From an uncultured Bacilli bacterium (GTDB lineage: Bacteria > Bacillota_I > Bacilli_A > RF39 > UBA660), in assembly GCA_934098515.1 (NCBI GenBank), contig CAKOOK010000006.1, positions 1 through 64,000 of the forward strand: 64,000 nucleotides of DNA, read 5' to 3'. Shown here piece by piece: positions 36,016 through 45,410 of the stretch. Within the stretch, counting starts at the first letter, position 1. Each line of letters opens with the position of its first letter. The position numbers were made by a program, and so were the translations under genes. The notes below the pieces were generated by a model. That model made no database searches. It saw nothing but the letters and a program-made list of their open reading frames with translations, and was not told the origin of the DNA.

Positions 36016-36250
36016 AAAAAAACTAGTTATTCTGATAAAATAACTAGCCATAGTTTTAAAGAATGGTTCCATATAATATTATCAGTATTATATATTCCAC
36101 TTATCTTTTGGAGTATTCTTTCTCCCTAACAATTGTTACGTCTATCGCAGATAAGACTCTCCCGAGCTTCTATGCTATTTTGTACATTTCAAATTAATAT
36201 AATTTTTATATCAATTAGTTTAATATAATATTTTAATTTTGGTAAAAATA
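36016..36250 (-). ncRNA. Orphan structured RNA region with its own terminator
   Basis: The 476-bp gap 35950-36425 has no gene. On the minus strand it ends in a strong terminator, CTAGTTAT / ATAACTAG plus seven T (36016-36047). Upstream of that are GGAATATATAATA..., a GGAG/CTCC hairpin, a GTCTTATC-TGC-GATAGAC hairpin, and a competing CTTATCT / AGATAAG helix. The GC-richer core AGCTCGGGAGAG contrasts with very AT-rich flanks. I match it to no RNA family, and its 5' end is uncertain. 36250-36400 is AT-rich with no feature I can support. Confidence 0.45.
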
Positions 36251-36403
36251 TTACTTTTTTTATTAAATTGATATAAAGTCATTTTATATATATTTCTTTA
36301 AAATATACACAAAATCATTAATTATTTATGTACCCTTTACTATTAGACAATACAAATATATATTATTTTTAAGATCTTGTCAATATAATTTTGAAAACTT
36401 TTT

Positions 36404-36428
36404 AAAAAAATGATCACTTTCGTGATCA
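36404..36428 (-). terminator. Intrinsic terminator of the Tad-like operon
   Basis: Minus-strand TGATCAC / GTGATCA stem with GAAA-type loop and seven T, overlapping the tadC-like stop. Confidence 0.85.
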
Positions 36429-37220
36429 CATACTACTAGTAAATAGCATTAAGATAGAAATAATTAATAAGACCATTACACCTACACCTGTAGAAATAAG
36501 CATAACCATTGTTTTACTTTCCATCTTCTCTAAACGTTCTTTATATCTTGTTTCACGAGCCTTCTGTTGTAAGTTAGAAATATTTCTTGAAAATGTTAAC
36601 AACTGTTCCTGTTTTCTTTCTTGACTACCTAAACTAAGTCTATAAAGTAAACGCATCATACGCATTGAATCTCTTACTGGAAAGTCTCTTGCAAATTCCA
36701 TATAAGGATTAATTGTTGAGTCACCGGCATTGATTTTAGCAATTAACTCATTAAGCCCACCTCTAAAAATTTCTGGTGCTTCATCTACAGATTTACCCAA
36801 AGCAACTGGCACTGTATAGTGTTGTACCAAGATTTCTAGATTCTTAAGATAGTATGGAAGCATAATGTCTATTTCATGTAAGTGAGTTTTATAATACTTT
36901 CTTAGTTTTAAATAATTTAATTTATAAACTCCATAACCGACAATGACAGCAAAGATGCAATTAACATAACTTAATTTGGAAATAAACGCAAAGATAAGTA
37001 AGAATATTACTATAAGCCCATTTTTTAATCTAGCATTAAATAAAGCTTCTACATCTATTGAATCACCATACCTAGCCTTAGCATAAAAATCATAATCTTT
37101 TTCTTTTAACTTTTTAAAAATATCTTGATTATCCATTATAAACTTATTAGTACTAATACTACCATTATACTCTAATATAACGTATAGAAGGATGCCAAGA
37201 ATCATAACCTCAATAAGCAT
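36426..37220 (-). CDS. TadC-like pilus/secretion inner-membrane protein
   Basis: 264 residues of the type II secretion F-domain fold: N-terminal membrane segment (1-20), two central segments (about 70-100), a cytoplasmic helical region with GSQERKQEQLLTFSRNIS, and a final C-terminal membrane segment. TadB/TadC pairs form the platform on which TadA acts. It is the last gene of the cpaB-tadA-tadB-tadC-like operon, 2 bp from tadB. Confidence 0.75.
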   Translation of the reverse strand: MLIEVMILGILLYVILEYNGSISTNKFIMDNQDIFKKLKEKDYDFYAKARYGDSIDVEALFNARLKNGLIVIFLLIFAFISKLSYVNCIFAVIVGYGVYKLNYLKLRKYYKTHLHEIDIMLPYYLKNLEILVQHYTVPVALGKSVDEAPEIFRGGLNELIAKINAGDSTINPYMEFARDFPVRDSMRMMRLLYRLSLGSQERKQEQLLTFSRNISNLQQKARETRYKERLEKMESKTMVMLISTGVGVMVLLIISILMLFTSSM

Positions 37221-37222
37221 TA

Positions 37223-38116
37223 TTACTCACCTCCTGTATTTTCATTGTAGTATCTTTCACCATCAATTAAGAAATATGTATTAATTAAAATTATTCCATG
37301 AAGCAATAAAACAACATACCATCTATCTAACATTGAAATATAACTTTCAGTACCAAGCAAAAACTGAGTAAGCATTACCAATAAATATAAAGCAAAACCG
37401 AAGGTTAAGAATTTTTTATGATATTGTTCTCTATCCATTTTATCACGATAAACACCCTCAACTAGCATATCAATATCTAGTAGCATATTATCCAAAGACT
37501 CACCAGAATCCTTAGCACCTTCTCTAGTAATTTGTAAAAACAACTGATGCATATTCTTTACCATATAATATGGATATTTTTGATTAAAATAATTAATGGA
37601 TTCTTCAATAGTACCATTTTGATAACTTAAATCTATCATTAATTTTACATCATCCAAAATAGGATTTTCTAATACACCAGAGTCCCTTACTCCTTCAAGT
37701 GCCTTTACAAATGACTGAGTAGTATTAAATTCCATAATAACATTTGTTGTATAAACTTGAACTTGTTCAAACAAGAATTCACTATAAATTCTTTTACACC
37801 TAAGAAATGCTAGATATGGAATAAAAGCAATAGCAGCAATACCATAAACAACTGCCCAGATGATACTGTAGAAATACAAATAAGCAATACCAGCACCACC
37901 TATACCAAATATTACAACCTGGGTAATATATTGCTTAGTTGTATACTCTTCGCCTAATTCAATAGATTTCTCTCTTACTGTCTTAAAACTGTATGGAGCA
38001 TATTTGTCATATAGACCAGTTACTTCTTTAGCAATAAATTTATATACACTTTCTCCATCATTTCTTCTATAAGATATGACAAATAAAGCGATTAATAGTA
38101 ATAAAACTAACTCCAT
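37223..38116 (-). CDS. TadB-like pilus/secretion inner-membrane protein
   Basis: 297 residues, the second F-domain protein. Hydrophobic segments at the N-terminus, around 70-100 and near 240-285 surround a cytoplasmic helical domain (FVKALEGVRDSGVLENPILDDVK). The position between the ATPase and TadC-like gene supports the call. No prepilin peptidase or pilin accompanies it. Confidence 0.78.
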   Translation of the reverse strand: MELVLLLLIALFVISYRRNDGESVYKFIAKEVTGLYDKYAPYSFKTVREKSIELGEEYTTKQYITQVVIFGIGGAGIAYLYFYSIIWAVVYGIAAIAFIPYLAFLRCKRIYSEFLFEQVQVYTTNVIMEFNTTQSFVKALEGVRDSGVLENPILDDVKLMIDLSYQNGTIEESINYFNQKYPYYMVKNMHQLFLQITREGAKDSGESLDNMLLDIDMLVEGVYRDKMDREQYHKKFLTFGFALYLLVMLTQFLLGTESYISMLDRWYVVLLLHGIILINTYFLIDGERYYNENTGGE

Positions 38117-38127
38117 AATTCACCTCC

Positions 38128-39255
38128 TTAGGCTGCAGCTTTTGGTAGTTCAAAATCATTTACATTTACTTTATTATCAGACACGCCATTATTTACATTT
38201 CCCAATCTAAAAGTATCCGCTGGAAGTTCTACACCTTGAATAGATAAATAATCTAATAAATACTTAGTTGGATTTTTCATAGCAAATGAGCCATCAATAC
38301 TTTTCTTATAGATTATATTTGTACATGGTTTATTATCTTCATCAACATAAAACTCAGTTACTTCCATAATTTCACGTTGAAATCTACCAAGTGCTTTACT
38401 CATATACCCTTTTACATATACACCAATTTGAACATATCTATGAATTGTAGACAAGAACTGACTTACATCTTGATTTGTCTCTAATAAAGAGTACATACGC
38501 ATAGGAATACTTGCTGCTTTATCAGCATGGATTGTTGATAAAATGTTGTGTCCAGAAGAAATTGAGTTACGAACTGCCATAACTGCTTCCGCACTACGAA
38601 CCTCTGATAGTAAAATCCATTTAGGGTTTTGACGCATACAAGTAACTAATACATCTGAGTAAGAAGCAATATTATTTGTTTTCATCGCAACAATATCTCT
38701 TGTTGGAAAAATTCTATCCAAGTGAAGTTCTAAAGTATCTTCTATTGTTATTATTTTTTCATTCTCTTTAGTATGACTAGCTAAATACTTAACAAGTTCT
38801 GTTTTACCTGAACCAGTCTCTCCAGATACTATAATATTACAATGTCCCTCAACACACTTCATTAAAAAATCATGAACTTGAAGTGTACAATATTTTTCAT
38901 TTAACAATTTATCTTTATTTAAACGAATCTTAGCAGGTGTCTTACGAATAACACAAGCAATACCATTTGTAGCAATACTATCATGTACAAAGTTAAGACG
39001 AAGTTCAGCACTCTCAGCATCCAAAAATGGATGTGCCATATTAAATGTTTTACCCATTACATTCGAACATTGAAAGGCTAGTTTTTCTAAAAGAGCATTA
39101 TTTATTTCTGGTCTTATAACCTGATAAACACCCTTATCTAAAGTTTTAAGCCAAACCTGACCACCATTACTATAAGAAATATCAGTTACATTATCATCTT
39201 CCAAAAACTCCTTCAAAGGCCCAAAATCTAATTCCGAGAAAATTGCATCTGTCAT
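38128..39255 (-). CDS. TadA/CpaF-type secretion ATPase
   Basis: 375 residues of the VirB11/TadA family. Walker A GETGSGKT (145-152), Asp box IITIEDTLEL (168-177), Walker B WILLSEVRS (213-221) and His box GHNILSTIHAD (235-245) are all intact. The hexameric ATPase powers pilus assembly or protein secretion. It is the second gene of its operon, after the CpaB-like protein. Confidence 0.92.
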   Translation of the reverse strand: MTDAIFSELDFGPLKEFLEDDNVTDISYSNGGQVWLKTLDKGVYQVIRPEINNALLEKLAFQCSNVMGKTFNMAHPFLDAESAELRLNFVHDSIATNGIACVIRKTPAKIRLNKDKLLNEKYCTLQVHDFLMKCVEGHCNIIVSGETGSGKTELVKYLASHTKENEKIITIEDTLELHLDRIFPTRDIVAMKTNNIASYSDVLVTCMRQNPKWILLSEVRSAEAVMAVRNSISSGHNILSTIHADKAASIPMRMYSLLETNQDVSQFLSTIHRYVQIGVYVKGYMSKALGRFQREIMEVTEFYVDEDNKPCTNIIYKKSIDGSFAMKNPTKYLLDYLSIQGVELPADTFRLGNVNNGVSDNKVNVNDFELPKAAA

Positions 39256-39267
39256 TTTATCACCTTC

Positions 39268-40104
39268 TTATTCATTATTTTCGGTAGTATTAGTGTCAGT
39301 ATCTGTACTAGAACTAGAAGTCTTTTCTGGAATATAAGCTGACTTAGATAAGATAAAGTTTGTAATTACATCACTTGCAACTTGCGTAGCATTAGGATTT
39401 TCTGTATAATTTGCATTTCTTGGCACAGGTATAATAGCAATTGAATTACTACGAATATAATCTGCCTTCTTAAGTAACAAGAACATATCATTTGGTACAG
39501 CAAACACTAATTCAGCTGGCTGAGCATCCTTTGATTCAGATGAGAACACACTTTTACCCTTTGAATCCTTAACAGCAATAACTTTAATACTTTCAATCAT
39601 TTTAGCAAACATTATTTTATTATCATCATCTACTGCCTTAAAGTATAAATCAATATAGTCATTTGGCATAATACTATTTGCATAAGTTAAATGTGAATTT
39701 ACCTCTAAACTATATACAGTATATCCCTCAGGAATATTACGAACTATATAATTGGGTAATTGTTCTTCCGTCATTAACTGACTCTTATAAAACAAACTTC
39801 CTTCAGGAATAGTTGTATCGTAAGATACATACTTACCTACAACTTGATTATTAGCAGTAACTAAATTAGTAGTTGAATCTACCATACTCTTACTTACCTT
39901 AACACTACCAATCATATCTGTAGTTATAAGTGTATTTGCAGCTATCTCTTGCTTAGCATAAGGAACACTCTTAGGCTCTATAGCTTGCTTAACACGCCAA
40001 TTATAACCTATATAAAGCACAGCAATACCAGCTAGCACTCCAATAATAGTTACAGTATTTTTGTTCCCTAAAAACCTCTTGATTCCAACAAGTATATTAT
40101 TCAT
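39268..40104 (-). CDS. CpaB/RcpC-like SAF-domain protein
   Basis: 278 residues with one N-terminal membrane segment (about 18-36) and an external SAF domain (about 50-115: AKQEIAANTLITTDMI, TIPEGSLFYKSQL). A second beta region and a Ser/Thr-rich tail (SSSSTDTDTNTTENNE) follow. CpaB/RcpC proteins belong to Tad systems and are thought to touch the cell wall through the SAF fold. First gene of the operon, with a clear promoter. Confidence 0.82.
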   Translation of the reverse strand: MNNILVGIKRFLGNKNTVTIIGVLAGIAVLYIGYNWRVKQAIEPKSVPYAKQEIAANTLITTDMIGSVKVSKSMVDSTTNLVTANNQVVGKYVSYDTTIPEGSLFYKSQLMTEEQLPNYIVRNIPEGYTVYSLEVNSHLTYANSIMPNDYIDLYFKAVDDDNKIMFAKMIESIKVIAVKDSKGKSVFSSESKDAQPAELVFAVPNDMFLLLKKADYIRSNSIAIIPVPRNANYTENPNATQVASDVITNFILSKSAYIPEKTSSSSTDTDTNTTENNE

Positions 40105-40142
40105 ATTAAATCCTCCATTTTACTCTTCTCTATGATAAATTA

Positions 40143-40171
40143 ATTATAGCAATATTTTATTTTTTATTCAA
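40143..40171 (-). promoter_or_regulatory. Promoter of the Tad-like operon
   Basis: Minus-strand TTGAAT, 17-bp spacer, TATAAT; GGAGG precedes the cpaB-like start. Confidence 0.78.
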
Positions 40172-40183
40172 GCACTCAAAAAG

Positions 40184-40209
40184 AAAAAAACTTGCAATTA
40201 AGCAAGTTT
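40184..40209 (-). terminator. Intrinsic terminator of the thioester-protein operon
   Basis: Minus-strand AAACTTGC / GCAAGTTT stem, 6-nt loop, T tract. It separates this operon from the Tad-like operon. Confidence 0.85.
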
Positions 40210-40226
40210 AAAATTTCAAAATATTA

Positions 40227-40679
40227 CTAATGTTTATAAAATTGTGGAAATTCATTATTTTCTGGTGTATTTGGTGTTCTTAAATCTTCTAGTACAGCAT
40301 CTAACTTATTTACCACAGCATAAGAATCAGTAGTGCCTTCAATAGTAATATCACCAGTAGTTGTTGCTACCTTAACACTTACCTTAGGTGGAGCTTCATA
40401 TATATCATAAAAAGATATCTTATAATTCTTATTAATATTAATTGTTTCAGAAAATCTTCTTACAAAATTTTCAACAAATTTTTCTTTTACTATTCTTATT
40501 TCACCATATTTTCTATAGTGAGCTAAATCTAATGAATCTCCCATTGCTGCATCAGTTATTTCCTTTATTAAGTAAACATCTTGTTCATTAGTAGTTGTGT
40601 AGTTTTGTAAAAGAAGCATAACACTTAGAATAAAGATTCCTAAAACAATTAGCCAATATCCCCAAAGACTTTCTTTCAT
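40227..40679 (-). CDS. Small membrane-anchored protein of the secretion locus
   Basis: 150 residues: a short cytoplasmic start, one membrane segment (about 7-25) and an external domain of mixed alpha/beta type (KISFYDIYEAPPKVSVKV). The layout resembles TadE/minor-pilin-like proteins, but the consensus prepilin cleavage site (G/E) is not evident. It lies 13 bp behind the 1109-residue gene and just before the Tad-like operon, so it may be an assembly factor or minor subunit. No family recognised with confidence. Confidence 0.6.
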   Translation of the reverse strand: MKESLWGYWLIVLGIFILSVMLLLQNYTTTNEQDVYLIKEITDAAMGDSLDLAHYRKYGEIRIVKEKFVENFVRRFSETININKNYKISFYDIYEAPPKVSVKVATTTGDITIEGTTDSYAVVNKLDAVLEDLRTPNTPENNEFPQFYKH

Positions 40680-40692
40680 TTAGTGCACCTCC

Positions 40693-43600
40693 CTATGGAC
40701 ATAAACTATCAGGACAATCTTCTAAATCCGGATACTTACCATTTAAAATATTTTTCATAGTACCAGACTGGAACTGCCCATTTACATAATATTTGTACTT
40801 ATTTCGGCCTTCTGTATAAGACGCATAATCGTCAACAAACGAACTTACACATTCCTTACCATATTCATTACATTTCAATCCAAAATCATAATAATTTGTT
40901 GACTTATTAGATTTCTTAATCTCTTGCATTACCTTAGTAGATAAATTAAACTCATACTCTAAATTCTCTTTAGTATAATCATCATATATAGCATCAGCCT
41001 TACCTAAACTAGTAATTCTCTCCTCAGCAGCCTTACCCTTTGGATTAGACCAGTTATTACCTAAATCACCAGTATCAGCACGATTATTAGGATCAATATC
41101 TGAAGGATTAACCGACCTATAAATATAATTAGGTTTAAAATTCTCATCATCCTCACAAGTAATACAATTTCTTTGATAAATAACTTCCCTATTACAATAA
41201 ATACACTTACTAGAGAATGCTTTTAACGCATCAATATCATTTGCTTGATCAGTAAACTCAGATGCATGTTGCTCTAAATATTCATTAATTCTGTACTGTA
41301 CATTACTTTCATTTTTTTCAGCACCAGTAGGTACTATCTCTAAATGTCCATTATTTTTAATAGTAAACCATGTTTCATACTCACCTTGAAAATTAGTTAT
41401 CTGTACATTAAACACATAACCTATATCTAAAGCATCTTGTGCAGTCGTTTTATCAGTGGTCGTAATATATAACCCAGACGGCACTAAACTATAATATGCT
41501 TTATCTGGCCTATAATAAAGCTTAATATCTTCATAGTCTCTAGTATAATTATGTCCGTCATTATCTGTTTTATCAACATTTTCAAATGGTTCTTCTATAC
41601 GATTACCAACATGATTACTACCACCATATCTAGCACTCTCGTACTCTGCTCCATCACCTTGATTAAAGTTAACTCCACTCCAATTACCACTAGTTTTCGA
41701 TGGTTCAGTTACTCTTGTACTTACATTTGGAAAGTATTTTTCTGCCTCATCACTAATTACCATATCAATATCAGTTGTTAAATATTTTGTCTGTCCACTA
41801 ACAGAATCATAATATTTTTGATTATAATGAAATGTTAAATCTGGCTCTAAAATATATTTCCAATCTGACTGATATTTTTTTGATACATCTTGACATTGTT
41901 TCTTTAAACGTTCCTTTTCTTTTCTGACAGCAACTGCTGATTTATAAGTTCCACGTTTAGAAGCAACTTGAGGGTTTGCTGGACGTCCAGGATTACCATC
42001 ACATTTGCTATTACTCCACCAATAATAAGATTTTTTGGGTATGTAATTTCCACCCGAGTCTCTTCCTGTATATGTTCCATAATAATACGTATCTTGCGTT
42101 TCTCCTTCATAATACATTGTTGATATGTAATCAGTTGTATAGCAAGGCCCTTTTTCCCCTTCTGCACAGCTCGTTCTATGAGTATATGGGCAAGTTGTAG
42201 AATAACCATTACTTATTGCGTCGTCAATTGCGTCTTGAATATTAGCGGCTTCTTGCCAAGCAGTATAAGCACTCTTTTCAGTTTTAATAGCATTTATATA
42301 ATCCTTTTTCCATACATCAAACGCAGTATGGAATGTTGTTTGAATTTTACCTTCTACATATGGTTGTAAGTACTCACCACTTTCATCTTTTCCAAATACA
42401 AAGTATCTACCACTTGTAGCAGTTGTAGTTGTTGGATAGTACATATGGTTTTCTTCACTTGTATATATTTTACAATATGGATTATTCTCTATTTCACTAG
42501 CAAATTCATCATCTCTCCATAAAGCTAAATTTGTTTTTGTTTGTTCTTGATATGCTTCCGTAGTGATTGTTCCTTTAACTGCAGAATCTTCCCAACCGTT
42601 AATCTTTTTTAAAATATTTTTCATACTCATTTGTTTCACATATGAATCAATATTCTTTCCTGGAATGTTACCACCATTTTCATCACATGTTCCAGCACCA
42701 CACTCTTGTTTTAGTTCAACGATATCTTCTCCGCCACATTTTTCTTCAAATGCATCTCGGTCATCATCAGATAAATCACTGGTATCAATATCTGCACAAC
42801 ATCCGCCTTCAATATAATCACTTACTGAAACAACATCAGTACCAATTTTATATAATTTATTTCCGCTATCATCAGTTTCAGTACGACAATATTTAGGTAA
42901 ATCTAAATCAATCTCTATTTGAACCTTTTGTGGAGTAGTTGGCATTAATAAAGCCATTCTTTGGTATCCACCAGCACTATCAATCTTATATCTAACAATA
43001 GCTAAATTATCTACATCTAAAACATGATATTTTTCTATCTTTAAAGTTACTTTTCCCTTATTGTTCTTTTTAAGTACTTGACTATTACCAGTTACTTTAA
43101 CATATACTGTCATTTCATCTTCACTAGTCTTCTTTAAAAGATTATCATTAACATTAACATTACTTTTTGCAGTATCTAATACACATGTTAAGCCTTCAGA
43201 ACATTCTAAACCTGTAATTTTTACAAAAGGATTAGTTTTATCCCAAGTAGTTCCATCTATTTTAAAACTATTAAGACCACTAATTTTAACTGGAACTGTT
43301 TTTGTAAACGTTGTTCCATTTTCCTCTGTAACAATCTCCTCATCTTGTTTTAATTCAGCAGTAATTTTAAAAGTTCTTCCAATACCAGATGAGCTTTTTG
43401 CTGTATCATACCATCTTTTTATAGTTTCAAATTGATTGTTAGCTCTTTTATCATCTAATCTAACACCATTTACTTGTAACCCTTTTAACTGTTTTACAAC
43501 ATTATCATAATTTGCTAAAGCATTAGTATGTCCTCCATTTGCAGAATATCCAGCCTCTTTGATAAATGCTCTAAAAAGAACATTAGTTGCTTGTAAGTAC

Positions 43601-44022
43601 GGTTCAAAACATTCATCTAAACTAGAACAAGCATTATTATTGTAACTATAAACTGCTGCATTTACTAAAGAAACATATACTCTTGCAAGGCTTTTATCAA
43701 GTGCTGAATTATAATTAAGACCTCTAGCATACATAAATGTTATTCCAATTGGTGAATTAAGGTTAGGGTCAATACAAAACATATGCTGTGTCTTACCATT
43801 AACGGTACCCTTATAATCAATAACTGCTGCTAACTTACCATTTGTAAAGTAATTATAAGGATATTTAAATGAACCACCAGAAATAGATACACCATGATCC
43901 AATGTACAATAACCCTCACCAGTTATATTCTTTCCAGAACATATTCCATATTCAGCAGTTGCCGCATTAACAACTGGTGCTAACATGAATAATCCAAATA
44001 AAATTACCAAAACCTTTTTCAT
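40693..44022 (-). CDS. Large secreted Cys-rich protein with thioester-domain-like N-terminus
   Basis: 1109 residues with a signal peptide (1-20, ending VVNA). The N-terminal region has QHMFCIDPN (C83) and YLQATNVLFRAF (Q144), resembling the Cys and Gln motifs of Gram-positive thioester adhesin domains (TQxxFC and Q..IW). Beta-rich domains follow, with many paired cysteines (EYGIC...CT, CCADIDTS, YCNREVIYQRNCITC). The end CPDSLCP shows no LPxTG motif and no membrane helix. It must be held by a partner, probably the upstream gene product or the adjacent Tad-like machine. It overlaps the upstream gene by 4 bp. Confidence 0.7.
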   Translation of the reverse strand: MKKVLVILFGLFMLAPVVNAATAEYGICSGKNITGEGYCTLDHGVSISGGSFKYPYNYFTNGKLAAVIDYKGTVNGKTQHMFCIDPNLNSPIGITFMYARGLNYNSALDKSLARVYVSLVNAAVYSYNNNACSSLDECFEPYLQATNVLFRAFIKEAGYSANGGHTNALANYDNVVKQLKGLQVNGVRLDDKRANNQFETIKRWYDTAKSSSGIGRTFKITAELKQDEEIVTEENGTTFTKTVPVKISGLNSFKIDGTTWDKTNPFVKITGLECSEGLTCVLDTAKSNVNVNDNLLKKTSEDEMTVYVKVTGNSQVLKKNNKGKVTLKIEKYHVLDVDNLAIVRYKIDSAGGYQRMALLMPTTPQKVQIEIDLDLPKYCRTETDDSGNKLYKIGTDVVSVSDYIEGGCCADIDTSDLSDDDRDAFEEKCGGEDIVELKQECGAGTCDENGGNIPGKNIDSYVKQMSMKNILKKINGWEDSAVKGTITTEAYQEQTKTNLALWRDDEFASEIENNPYCKIYTSEENHMYYPTTTTATSGRYFVFGKDESGEYLQPYVEGKIQTTFHTAFDVWKKDYINAIKTEKSAYTAWQEAANIQDAIDDAISNGYSTTCPYTHRTSCAEGEKGPCYTTDYISTMYYEGETQDTYYYGTYTGRDSGGNYIPKKSYYWWSNSKCDGNPGRPANPQVASKRGTYKSAVAVRKEKERLKKQCQDVSKKYQSDWKYILEPDLTFHYNQKYYDSVSGQTKYLTTDIDMVISDEAEKYFPNVSTRVTEPSKTSGNWSGVNFNQGDGAEYESARYGGSNHVGNRIEEPFENVDKTDNDGHNYTRDYEDIKLYYRPDKAYYSLVPSGLYITTTDKTTAQDALDIGYVFNVQITNFQGEYETWFTIKNNGHLEIVPTGAEKNESNVQYRINEYLEQHASEFTDQANDIDALKAFSSKCIYCNREVIYQRNCITCEDDENFKPNYIYRSVNPSDIDPNNRADTGDLGNNWSNPKGKAAEERITSLGKADAIYDDYTKENLEYEFNLSTKVMQEIKKSNKSTNYYDFGLKCNEYGKECVSSFVDDYASYTEGRNKYKYYVNGQFQSGTMKNILNGKYPDLEDCPDSLCP

Positions 44023-44732
44023 AAAATTCTCTTCTTTCTATAAATGATGTAAGCCCCTGCTCCTGCTCCAATTAATACTACACCACCAATAATATATAAA
44101 TAGTTATTCTTCAAAAATTTTAAAAATCCATTTTTTTTATTAGTTTGATTACTTCCATTATTGTCTACTTCTTCTATTTTCTTAGATAAATCATCTAGTG
44201 AGATATCATATTCCTTCGTAGTAAACTCTTGACAATATTCAATAGATTCATGCCCATTACACATTTCATATTGAGAATATGGATTTACTTTTGGCTTAGT
44301 TAAACTAAATGTTCTAATAGTTTTACCAGCACATCCACCATTTAAGGCATTAACCTTAATTCCATACTCTACTATATCATCTGTATTTTCAGTAGTAAAT
44401 GTGTATACCCCACTATCTGTTTCTGTATAAGTTACAATTTTTTTATCACTTGCTTTACCATCTACTCTTCCAGTGATATCTAAAGACAAATTTTCTGTAA
44501 TATTATAGAACTTTATTTTAAAAGTTATTTTATCTCTTGTTAGTTCCATTTCTTCCAATGTGTCTGGATCCACAAATTTGTACGGTTCTTCTTCTTTGAT
44601 AACCTCATAATTTGCTTCAACAAGTGCTGCCTCTTTATTAAGAGTTGCTTGTTCTTTATATGAGCACTCATCAGCATAAACGTTTAAGGCAACTAAAAAA
44701 GGTAAAACCAATAAAGATTTTAAATATTTCAT
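44019..44732 (-). CDS. Secreted membrane-anchored protein, partner of the large thioester-like protein
   Basis: About 237 residues from the ATG at 44732 (AGGTGAT upstream; the frame extends to 44786). Signal peptide 1-20, a beta-rich extracellular region with four or more cysteines (DECSYKEQ, NGGCAGKT, YEMCNGHESIEYC), an Asn/Lys linker and a C-terminal membrane helix (YLYIIGGVVLIGAGAGAYIIY) with a basic stop. No sortase motif. It is the first gene of the operon and is translationally coupled to the 1109-residue gene. A membrane receptor for that protein is a reasonable inference. Confidence 0.65.
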   Translation of the reverse strand: MKYLKSLLVLPFLVALNVYADECSYKEQATLNKEAALVEANYEVIKEEEPYKFVDPDTLEEMELTRDKITFKIKFYNITENLSLDITGRVDGKASDKKIVTYTETDSGVYTFTTENTDDIVEYGIKVNALNGGCAGKTIRTFSLTKPKVNPYSQYEMCNGHESIEYCQEFTTKEYDISLDDLSKKIEEVDNNGSNQTNKKNGFLKFLKNNYLYIIGGVVLIGAGAGAYIIYRKKRIL

Positions 44733-44829
44733 TTTATCACCTATCCTGTGTCTAGTATAGCATATAGATATATCATTTTCAAACAATTTTCTTTCTTTTT
44801 ATGATAAAATATTAAGTGGTGATTAGCTT

Positions 44830-45402
44830 ATGCAGAAATTTAAATCTATAAAAATCTTATTTATATTTTTAGCATTTAATGTTTTACTTATAAAGTACCC
44901 TCTTTGCAGTAGCCTTGGTGCACTTATAACTATTTATTTACTCAATTTCAAAGAAATAAACACTGATTTAAAAAATTTCAATATTACTAATTATAAATAT
45001 TTTTTTATAAGCATCCCATTAATTTTAGTAAATTATATTTTATTATATTTAATAACAAAGATAAGCCCCTTGCCAGAAAACGAGATACTTATTAGAAGCC
45101 TAATTCATGTTAATCCATTATACTATTTATTAATATTCGGTATTATATCCCCCATTAGTGAAGAACTAACATTTAGATATGGTTTTAATAACATAAAAAA
45201 TAAATACATATATATAATAGTTACTTCTATTCTTTATGCAGTTATGCATTTATCAAGTTTTAATGAGATATTATACGTTATTCCCTACTTTATTTTAGGA
45301 TTAACATTTGCTTATACCTATAAAAAAACTAATAGTTTAATTTATCCAATAAGCATTCATATTATTCACAATTTAGTTAGTTTATTATTTATTATATTTT
45401 AG
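44830..45402 (+). CDS. CPBP-family intramembrane metalloprotease
   Basis: 190 residues, mostly membrane-spanning. The three CPBP/Abi motifs are present: SEELTFRYG (EExxxR), AVMHLS (FxxxH-like) and IHIIHNLVSL (HxxxN). The family includes CAAX prenyl proteases and bacteriocin-immunity proteins. The start follows GTGGTGAT. It is divergent from the secreted-protein operon and 8 bp upstream of the phosphoesterase gene. Confidence 0.85.
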   Translation: MQKFKSIKILFIFLAFNVLLIKYPLCSSLGALITIYLLNFKEINTDLKNFNITNYKYFFISIPLILVNYILLYLITKISPLPENEILIRSLIHVNPLYYLLIFGIISPISEELTFRYGFNNIKNKYIYIIVTSILYAVMHLSSFNEILYVIPYFILGLTFAYTYKKTNSLIYPISIHIIHNLVSLLFIIF

Positions 45403-45410
45403 GAGATTTT

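Noticed and set aside
41904..42817. Several open frames on both strands inside the 1109-residue gene
   Set aside because: They are shadows of the large minus-strand gene, lack ribosome-binding sites and read as low-complexity sequence.
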